This document shows positions 43,366 through 51,731 of a stretch of 51,731 bases of DNA, piece by piece; within the stretch, counting starts at the first letter, position 1; each line of letters starts with the position of its first letter. Made by a program: the position numbers and the translations under genes. The stretch is from contig CAJXNM010000020.1 in assembly GCA_913057135.1 (NCBI GenBank), positions 1 to 51,731 of the forward strand, given 5' to 3'. Below the pieces are notes generated by a model. The model was not told the origin of the DNA. It ran no database searches and worked only from the letters and a program-made list of their open reading frames with translations. Source of the stretch: an uncultured Halieaceae bacterium. GTDB lineage: Bacteria > Pseudomonadota > Gammaproteobacteria > Pseudomonadales > Halieaceae.

Positions 43366-45599
43366 ATGGTACAGGTACGCCAGCTACCGGATACCGACAC
43401 ACTCAGTAGCCCCGCTTTGCGCGAGTGGCTTGAGGCGTTGCCCTTATCCCTTGAAGATGCCGAAATTGAACGTTTGCAGGAGGTCATTGCAGATGTTCAA
43501 GGCCTCGATGATGAGCTTGTGACACCCACCGCTGATTGGGCTGGACGGTCCGATCCGCTCATGGTGGGGCTCGAGATTCTGCACATACTGGCCGAGTTGC
43601 GGCTAACCCCTGATGTGCTTATTGCCGGCTTGATTTATCGCCCCGTTCGAGAGCAACGCATGACGGTCGAGGCGGTGACCAAGCGCTATGGCGACAGTGT
43701 TGGCACGCTGATTGACGGTGTCTTGCGGATGGCCGCAGTGAGTGAACTGACAGGTGCCAGTGATGCACCCGTGCTGGGACAATCGGCCACGCCCAACGTC
43801 AACATACGACGTATGTTAATTGCCATGGTTGATGACGTGCGTGTGGCATTGATTAAGCTTGCCGAGCGCACCGTGGCGATGCGGGTGTTGAAAACAGCCA
43901 GCCAGGAACAGCGTCAGCGCATTGCTGGGGAAGTCTTCAATGTGTATGCGCCACTGGCACACCGCTTAGGTATCGGTCACCTAAAGTGGGAACTTGAGGA
44001 CCTGTCTTTTCGTTACACCCACGAAGACGCTTATCGCCGCATCGCCAAACTGCTCGATGGACGGCGTTTGGAGCGCGACGATTTTATTGAGCGGGTTCGC
44101 AGTGAATTGACGCGAGCATTGTCCGATGCGGGGTTGGTTTTCGAAATATCGGGTCGCGCAAAACATATTTACAGCATTTGGCGAAAGATGCAGCGCAAGG
44201 GCATCGGATTCTCACAGGTGCACGATATTAGGGCTCTGCGTATTCTGGTTGATACGGTTCAAGACTGCTATCACACCCTAGGTATTGTGCACGGCATATG
44301 GCGCAATATTCCCAACGAGTTCGATGACTATATCGCCAACCCCAAGGACAACGGTTACCGGTCGTTGCACACCGCGGTGATCGGTCCCGAGGGCAAAATA
44401 CTCGAAGTGCAGATCCGCACCCATACCATGCATGAAGAGGCAGAGCTGGGTGTTTGTGCGCACTGGCGCTACAAGGGCAGCGACAGCGTCAGCCAACAGG
44501 CGCGCGATACCTACGAAGAAAAATTGGCGTGGTTACGGCAGGTGCTCGAGTGGCATGAGACCGTTGGTGATGACGGTGAGGTGGCTGAGCAGTTCAGTTT
44601 CGATTCGGCCCAAGATCGCGTTTATGTGTTTACCCCCAAAGGTGATGTGGTCAGTTTAATCCACGGGGCCACCCCCCTTGATTTCGCCTACCACGTACAT
44701 ACAGAAGTGGGTCATCGCTGCCGAGGCGCCAAGGTAAACGGCGCCATTGTGCCCTTAACCTACTGTCTTAATACCGGCGAGCGGGTCGAGATATTAACCG
44801 GTAATGAACCGCGTCCACGGCGGGATTGGTTACTCAGCGGTTCGGGCTATTTACGCACAAACAGGGCTCGCGCCAGCGTTCAACAATGGTTTAAAGCCCA
44901 GACCCGTGATGACAACATCGCCGCGGGGCGCGCGCTGGTCGATCGGGAATGTGCTCGGCTCGCGCTAACGTCCCTCGATTACAAAGCGATAGCGCGTCAG
45001 CTAGGACAGCCAACGGTAGACGATTTATTCGCGGCCATTGGCGCCGGCGATTTGACCGCGGGGCAGTTGCTGAGAGCAGCACAAGCGGTTACGGGTACAA
45101 CCCCTGATCATTCGTTACGGCTGGTGGCGCCCTCGCGTCATCCCCATAGCGGCGCTATTCAGATCGACGGTGTCGGCAATATGCTGAGTCACTATGCGCG
45201 CTGTTGCATGCCCGTACCCGGGGATCGTATCGAGGGTTATATCACCCGTTCTCGGGGTGTCAGTGTTCATCGAGCCGACTGTTCCCGACTGCTATCTCTG
45301 CACGAGGAATCCCCCGAGCGCATCATAGCGGTATCCTGGGGTGGTGTTGATGAGCAGCGCTTCGAGGTGGATATTGCTGTCCATGCCTACGACCGTCAGG
45401 GGCTACTGGCGGATGTGACCGGCGTCATGGCGCAAGCACGGGTTAACGTGACTGCCATCAATACTTACAGTGACCGCAGTGACAACACCGCGCACATGCA
45501 GGTTCGCTGTGAAGTGGATTCTATCGAGGCTTTGGCCCGTGTATTGGGTAAGTTGGGACAACTCGATAACGTCATCAGTGCACAGCGAGTGATAGCGTC

Positions 45600-45603
<4 letters not shown>
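43366..45603 (+). CDS. relA: GTP pyrophosphokinase RelA
   Basis: 745 residues from ATG 43366 (AGGGGG nine bases upstream). The hydrolase-like N-terminal domain lacks the HD residues (IAGLIYRPVREQ at the expected site, about 86-97), as in RelA rather than SpoT. The synthetase domain has HDIRALRILV (H286-D287), DEFDDY-like NEFDDYIANPKDNGYRSLHT and LEVQIRTHTMHEEAELGVCAHW, followed by a TGS domain, a helical/zinc-finger-like region with CCMPVPGD, and a C-terminal ACT domain. It makes (p)ppGpp on stalled ribosomes. Its TGA overlaps the mazG ATG. Confidence 0.97.
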
Positions 45604-47157
<1,554 letters not shown>

Positions 47158-47198
47158 CGCCCGTTTATTCCTGCGCGACTCCGTGCGGGGTCATTGCT

Positions 47199-47215
47199 TG
47201 GCCTTTTCAAGGCCA
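47199..47215. terminator. Hairpin between convergent adk and mobA
   Basis: TGGCCTT (47199-47205) and AAGGCCA (47209-47215) pair around TTC, immediately next to the mobA stop. It is a plausible shared terminator for the convergent genes, but neither side has a clear U-tract. Confidence 0.35.
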
Positions 47216-47821
47216 CTAGCGGCCTAGTTCAGTGAGATCGATGGGGGTGTCCACATCGACTCCTGAACCGGGAATGTCTACGGCTGTTAATCCTAGGTTT
47301 TCAATAGTCTGCAACAGGCTGGGCTGTGACGTATCCGCCACTACCCTCGCTGCATTGATCAACATGCATGGGGTATGACGACCCTGGTCAGTAGCGTAGC
47401 TACCAGCGCCCGGGTTACCCCCGGGGCCAGGCCCTCGAAACCCAACTACCGTGGCCCTCCACAGCTTGTCGATGCTCTCAACAGGCAGGTGCGGATGATC
47501 ACAGGCCAAGACCAGTAGCCAGTCTGTGGTGCAGGCGGCTAGCAGTGCAGCTATGCCCGCGCCAGGCCCCCCATGCAACTGTCTATCGCACACCAGGCGG
47601 TTGGCGTAGTGCCTGTAAAATGCGCTGTTGCGAGGACAGTTGATTACTGTCTCGACCCAGTTCAGTTCGGGGACGGCGCGGAGATTGCGATCAACGCTGT
47701 GTAGTAGCTGTGCGATAAAGGGCTCGCCATCAACGACCAGCATGCCCTTATCGCGACCACCTAAACGGTTCCCTCTGCCGCCCGCTAAAATACCAACTGT
47801 CAGGGTCTGCACGCTGCACAT
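47216..47821 (-). CDS. mobA: Molybdenum cofactor guanylyltransferase MobA-like
   Basis: 201 residues from ATG 47821, with AAGGAAG close upstream. Nucleotide-binding GILAGGRGNRLGGRDKGML and the ACDHPHLP catalytic-site aspartate mark the MobA family, which attaches GMP to molybdopterin. Residues LHGGPGAGIAAL align with the substrate loop. Divergent from tsaB with 58 bases between the starts. No other molybdopterin gene is nearby, so its exact role is family-based. Confidence 0.92.
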   Translation of the reverse strand: MCSVQTLTVGILAGGRGNRLGGRDKGMLVVDGEPFIAQLLHSVDRNLRAVPELNWVETVINCPRNSAFYRHYANRLVCDRQLHGGPGAGIAALLAACTTDWLLVLACDHPHLPVESIDKLWRATVVGFRGPGPGGNPGAGSYATDQGRHTPCMLINAARVVADTSQPSLLQTIENLGLTAVDIPGSGVDVDTPIDLTELGR

Positions 47822-47879
47822 CTTCCTTGAGCTGTGGGATGATAGGCTTTTGAGTTTACCGGATCTTTTTCCTTCTCCC

Positions 47880-48599
47880 ATGCGCGCTGTTCTCGCCATT
47901 GATACCTCCACTGACGCCTGTACGGTGGGTCTAGCGACTGAGCAAGGGGTCGTTGAAGCGCACCGTGTGCTACCCCGTGCCCATAATCGTCATCTGCTGG
48001 CCATGCTGGACGAGGTATTGGCAGGGGCTCCCCTATCGTCAATAGAGGGGTTTGTCTGCGGTTTGGGCCCGGGCTCCTTTACCGGCTTGCGCATTGCGGC
48101 CAGTGTAGTTCAAGGTTTGGCTTGGTCCCTTGAACGACCGGTGCTGGGCATGTGCTCCCTAGAGGCCCAGGCGCGGGCTTGGCTGGCAGAAAATCCATCC
48201 TACGAAGGCTACATACTGGCGACGACCGACGCTCAAATTGGTCAGTGCTATTACCGGTTGTGGCTCCACAACAAGGGTCAGTTGCAGAGCCTGTCAGACC
48301 CTCTGATGGCGGTGCCTGAGCAGCTTTGTTTGCCCGGTCTCGACCCATGCTACGGCTTGGTTATTCTTGGGTCGGGCTGTCGTTATCAGTCCGCTATCGA
48401 AGACAGTTGGTGCCGTATTAACCCCCAAAGTGCCGTTCGCGAGAGATACCCAGAGCAGCGCCCCAGAGGCGCTGTCATGGCCCAGTGGGCGCTGGCACAT
48501 GCCGACTGGCAGCACGCAGGCTCCGCTCACGATGTTATCCCCTGTTATGTTCAACAAGACGTGGGTTGGAAGACCTTAGCCGAGCAGCCGACACCGTGA
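47880..48599 (+). CDS. tsaB: tRNA threonylcarbamoyladenosine protein TsaB
   Basis: 239 residues from ATG 47880. MRAVLAIDTSTDACTVGL is the ASKHA-fold start, with GLGPGSFTGLRIA as the conserved loop that contacts TsaD. TsaB is required with TsaC, TsaD and TsaE for t6A37 modification of ANN-decoding tRNAs. No good ribosome site precedes it. It overlaps the uppP GTG by the GTGA sequence, so the two are coupled. Confidence 0.94.
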   Translation: MRAVLAIDTSTDACTVGLATEQGVVEAHRVLPRAHNRHLLAMLDEVLAGAPLSSIEGFVCGLGPGSFTGLRIAASVVQGLAWSLERPVLGMCSLEAQARAWLAENPSYEGYILATTDAQIGQCYYRLWLHNKGQLQSLSDPLMAVPEQLCLPGLDPCYGLVILGSGCRYQSAIEDSWCRINPQSAVRERYPEQRPRGAVMAQWALAHADWQHAGSAHDVIPCYVQQDVGWKTLAEQPTP

Positions 48600-49429
48600 C
48601 CGTTGCAGCAGAGACAACCGCCGATTGGTTGCAAACCCTGGTACTGGCGCTCATTCAAGGTTTAAGTGAATTCCTGCCCATCTCCAGCTCTGCTCACTTG
48701 GTGCTACCGTCGCAACTTTTGGGCTGGCCCGATCAGGGTTTGCTATTCGATGTGGCGGTGCATGTGGGTACGCTAGTCGCGGTGATGGTGTATTTTCGTC
48801 GTGATCTGTGGGTTTTACTCGGGGACATCTACCACCCACTGGCAACCGATGAGGGCGCCGGTGGTGAGCTGTGGCGCCTGGCTGTGGCCACTGTGCCTGC
48901 GGTCGTGGCAGGTGTGCTGCTTAGCGACACCATAGAGCAGCACTTAAGGGGGTTAGGGGTCATCGCAGCCACCACTATTGCGTTCGGTTTGCTGTTAGGT
49001 TGGTCAAGTCGCCGGGCCCAGCAGGTACCCGCAGAGGCCCAGCAAACGGTGACGTGGTCCGGCGCGCTGATCATCGGCTGCGCTCAAATGCTGGCCTTGA
49101 TTCCGGGTGTGTCGCGGTCGGGTGTGACCATAACCGCGGCCTTGTTTCTGGGGTATTCCAGTGCCACAGCGGCGCGTTTTTCGTTCTTGATGTCGATGCC
49201 GATTATCGCCGGTGCCATGCTCTTTCTGGGGCTAGATGCCATGGCTGAAGGTTTCACCCGGGTACCCGTGGCGCAGATGTTGGCGGCCATGCTGGTGTCA
49301 GCCCTCAGTGCCTATGCCACTATCGCGTTGTTCATTGGTCTACTGGGGCGCATCGGCATGATGCCCTTTGTTTGGTATCGCTTAACCTTGGGCTTGGTCT
49401 TAGTGTTAGTTATTATGTTTGGATCATAA
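48596..49429 (+). CDS. uppP: Undecaprenyl-diphosphatase UppP (BacA)
   Basis: 277 residues, multi-spanning membrane protein with GLSEFLPISSSAHLVL near the start and PGVSRSGVTI, the catalytic BacA/UppP motifs. It recycles undecaprenyl diphosphate for cell-wall and polymer synthesis. I chose GTG 48596, which overlaps the tsaB stop (GTGA); an earlier ATG at 48485 would run antiphase inside tsaB and is unlikely. It is followed directly by apeB. Confidence 0.96.
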   Translation: MTVAAETTADWLQTLVLALIQGLSEFLPISSSAHLVLPSQLLGWPDQGLLFDVAVHVGTLVAVMVYFRRDLWVLLGDIYHPLATDEGAGGELWRLAVATVPAVVAGVLLSDTIEQHLRGLGVIAATTIAFGLLLGWSSRRAQQVPAEAQQTVTWSGALIIGCAQMLALIPGVSRSGVTITAALFLGYSSATAARFSFLMSMPIIAGAMLFLGLDAMAEGFTRVPVAQMLAAMLVSALSAYATIALFIGLLGRIGMMPFVWYRLTLGLVLVLVIMFGS

Positions 49430-50725
49430 ATGTCTGATTGTATTGAAGATCTTTTGGGTTTTTTATCCGAGGCAACGACCCCCTTTCACGCGGTGACCGC
49501 GCTGTCCCAGCGGCTGCAAGCCGCGGGTTTTGTGGCGGTCGATACGGTTGACCGCGCTGGGCTTGTGCCGGGGCGGGGGTATTTTTTGACCCGCAATGAC
49601 AGCTCGTTGATTGCCTTTCGGGTCGGTGAGCAACCGGTGGAGGCGGGCTTACGACTGGTTGGCGCCCACACCGATAGCCCCAATCTGTCGGTCAAGCCCA
49701 ATCCCATCAAGCAGCGTCACGGGGTCGTGCAATTGGCGGTCGATGTTTACGGGGGGGCCCTACTCAACCCTTGGTTCGATCGTGATCTGTCGTTGGCGGG
49801 ACGTGTCAACTTTGTCGACGAACACGGTCAGCTCTGCTCCCGCCTTATCGACTTCCGTCGTCCGGTTGCCGTGGTGCCCAGTTTGGCCATTCACCTCGAT
49901 CGGGAGGCCAACAACGGACGCAGCGTGAATCCTCAAAAGGATATCCTGCCGGTGCTGCTCACGGTTGAAAACGATGGCGACAGCGGCCGGCACTTCAGTT
50001 TTCCCGCCCTGCTAGCTGCCCAGGTTCGGGCCCAATATCCGGAGTACGAGGAGGTGCGCGTACTCGATTTTGAAATGTCCCTCTACGACAGCCAAGCGCC
50101 GGCTGTCATTGGCTTAGAGGGGGATTTTATCGCCTCGGCCCGACTGGATAATCTGTTGAGCTGCCACGCGGGCTTACGCTCACTGTTGGCAGCCGATGCA
50201 AACCAGTGGAGTCTCTTGGTGTGCAATGATCACGAGGAGGTCGGCAGTGCATCGGCGGTTGGTGCTCAAGGCCCCATGTTGACTGAGGTGCTAGACAGCC
50301 TGGTCGATAGCGATGCGCAAGGGCGTCAGCTGCGTGCAAACGCCAGGTTGCTGTCGGTCGACAACGCCCATGCGGTGCATCCTAATTTCAGTGATCGCCA
50401 CGATGATAACCACGGTCCTTTACTCAACGGGGGGCCGGTCATCAAAATTAACCGAAATCAGCGCTACGCCACCTCGGGTAAGGGAGCTGCCCTGCTGCGT
50501 TTACTGGCGGAGCGCGCCGATGTGCCGGTACAAACCTTCGTGGTGCGTACCGATTTGGGCTGCGGCAGTACCATAGGCCCCATCACCGCTGCCGAAACGG
50601 GCATTGAAACCATCGACCTAGGTGTACCGACCCTGGCCATGCATTCTGTGCGTGAACTCGCGGGTAGTCGCGATCCGAACTATCTTGAAGCGCTCTTAAC
50701 GGGCTTTTACAACCGACTCGCTTAA
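49430..50725 (+). CDS. apeB: M18 family aspartyl aminopeptidase
   Basis: 431 residues of the M18 metallopeptidase family. Metal and catalytic residues appear in [17 protein letters not shown] (His and Asp), [11 protein letters not shown] (Glu-Glu pair), [15 protein letters not shown] and LAMHSVREL. It removes N-terminal acidic residues from peptides. It begins immediately after the uppP stop with no spacer and is followed by trpS after 13 bases. Confidence 0.96.
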   Translation: MSDCIEDLLGFLSEATTPFHAVTALSQRLQAAGFVAVDTVDRAGLVPGRGYFLTRNDSSLIAFRVGEQPVEAGLRLVGAHTDSPNLSVKPNPIKQRHGVVQLAVDVYGGALLNPWFDRDLSLAGRVNFVDEHGQLCSRLIDFRRPVAVVPSLAIHLDREANNGRSVNPQKDILPVLLTVENDGDSGRHFSFPALLAAQVRAQYPEYEEVRVLDFEMSLYDSQAPAVIGLEGDFIASARLDNLLSCHAGLRSLLAADANQWSLLVCNDHEEVGSASAVGAQGPMLTEVLDSLVDSDAQGRQLRANARLLSVDNAHAVHPNFSDRHDDNHGPLLNGGPVIKINRNQRYATSGKGAALLRLLAERADVPVQTFVVRTDLGCGSTIGPITAAETGIETIDLGVPTLAMHSVRELAGSRDPNYLEALLTGFYNRLA

Positions 50726-50738
50726 GCGGAGGCCAGGC

Positions 50739-51731
50739 ATGACCACTAAGCGTGTATTGACCGGTATTACGACCACCGGCACCCCCCACCTCGGCAACTA
50801 TGTGGGCGCTATTCGCCCGGCGATTGCAGCGTCGCAGCAAGAGGATACCGATGCCTACCTGTTTTTGGCCGATTACCATGCGTTGATCAAATGCCACGAT
50901 CCAGAGCAGGTGGCGCAATCGAGTCGTGAAATCGCCGCCACGTGGCTGGCCTTGGGCCTAGATCCTAGTCAGGCACACTTTTATCGTCAGTCCGATATTC
51001 CAGAGATCACCGAGCTTTGCTGGATTCTTACCTGCAATGCCGCTAAAGGCCTCATGAATCGGGCTCACGCCTACAAAGCGGCCGTGCAGGCCAACGAAGA
51101 GGCCGGTGAGGATCCGGATTTTGCCATTACCATGGGGCTGTTTTCCTACCCGGTACTGATGGCCGCCGATATCCTCATTTTTAACGCCCACGAAGTGCCC
51201 GTGGGACGCGATCAGATTCAGCACGTGGAAATGGCCCGGGATATCGCCCAGCGCTTCAACCATAACTTTGCACCCTTGTTCACCTTGCCAGAGGCGGTGG
51301 TTGACGATCATGTGGCGGTGCTACAAGGGCTCGACGGTCGTAAAATGAGCAAGAGTTACGGCAATACCATTCCACTGTTTGGTACGGCAAAACAACTGCA
51401 GAAGGGTATTAACAAGATCAAAACGAACTTGTTGGAGCCCGGAGAGCCGAAAGACCCCGACACCGCAACGGTGTTTCAGATTTGGTGCGCCTTTGCCGAT
51501 GCTGAAGAGCGTGCCCAAATGCGCCAAGCGTTCGCAGAGGGCATTGGCTGGGGCGATGCCAAGAAACAACTGTTCCACAAAATCGACGAGGTGCTAGCGC
51601 CGGCCCGGGATCGCTACAACGATCTGATGGCAAATCCCCAGCAGTTGGAAGAGGTACTACAGGCTGGTGCCCAGAGGTTACGTCCCAGAGCCGCCGATCT
51701 GTTGGCACAAGTGCGCGACGCCGTGGGCCTG
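50739..51731 (+). CDS. trpS: Tryptophan-tRNA ligase (C-terminus cut by window end)
   Basis: 331 residues are visible and the frame is open at the window end. ATP-binding [15 protein letters not shown] replaces the HIGH motif and KMSKSYGN is the KMSKS loop. Residues such as [15 protein letters not shown] and [15 protein letters not shown] are typical of class I TrpRS of the Pseudomonas-like long type. It charges tRNA-Trp. GGAGG lies about six bases before the ATG. Confidence 0.95.
   Translation, partial: MTTKRVLTGITTTGTPHLGNYVGAIRPAIAASQQEDTDAYLFLADYHALIKCHDPEQVAQSSREIAATWLALGLDPSQAHFYRQSDIPEITELCWILTCNAAKGLMNRAHAYKAAVQANEEAGEDPDFAITMGLFSYPVLMAADILIFNAHEVPVGRDQIQHVEMARDIAQRFNHNFAPLFTLPEAVVDDHVAVLQGLDGRKMSKSYGNTIPLFGTAKQLQKGINKIKTNLLEPGEPKDPDTATVFQIWCAFADAEERAQMRQAFAEGIGWGDAKKQLFHKIDEVLAPARDRYNDLMANPQQLEEVLQAGAQRLRPRAADLLAQVRDAVGL

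Overview
This window looks like a chromosomal segment of a gammaproteobacterium. Almost all of it is core housekeeping genes of moderately high GC, in orders typical of Pseudomonadales/Cellvibrionales-like genomes: rpoE-rseA-rseB-rseC-mucD followed by lepA-lepB-rnc-era-recO, relA-mazG, divergent ygfZ/sdhE, divergent nadB/rpoE, and ccoNOQP with ccoGHIS. A marine Cellvibrionales-type host (Halieaceae/OM60-like) is my guess from gene content; no rRNA is present to confirm it. I see no tRNA, rRNA, CRISPR array or intact insertion sequence, and no gene-free stretch exceeds 300 bases.

Layout. 1-2240: visibly AT-richer accessory DNA with the 3' end of an unknown gene and a 641-residue protein in which seven zinc-ribbon modules flank a Vsr/homing-type nuclease domain. 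2245-7866: metH, divergent nfuA, and an aroF-type DAHP synthase. 8032-15174: an AddB-like nuclease and an AddA-like helicase-nuclease pair, overlapped by rarD. 23696 down to 15214 (minus strand): one continuous nine-gene cbb3 oxidase operon, ccoN-O-Q-P-G-H-I-S plus a TauE/SafE-like membrane protein with a His-rich tail. 23825-28233: a Yip1-family membrane protein and a large DUF1631 protein with a degenerate EAL-like end. 28335-32017: ung, ygfZ, sdhE, nadB. 32190-36309: the envelope-stress sigma operon. 36459-42265: lepA-lepB-DUF4845-rnc-era-recO-acpS. 42423-47157: cysM-relA-mazG-adk. 47216-51731: mobA (minus), then tsaB-uppP-apeB-trpS, the last cut by the window end.

How the genes work together. 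The cco operon holds the oxidase subunits and the machinery that reduces (CcoG) and transports (CcoI) copper and assembles the complex (CcoH, CcoS). rpoE is preceded by a good sigma-E-type promoter and followed by its anti-sigma and sensor genes, a self-regulated circuit. Many genes are translationally coupled by 1-17 base overlaps.

The least explained items are the zinc-ribbon/nuclease protein at the left edge, four 20-bp tandem repeats just past the end of the DUF1631 gene, a 17-bp tandem repeat in the nfuA leader, a 16-bp perfect palindrome in front of metH, and an ordered set of control-like elements upstream of the Yip1-family gene. None is obviously a complete new system; the nuclease protein is the best candidate for new biology.
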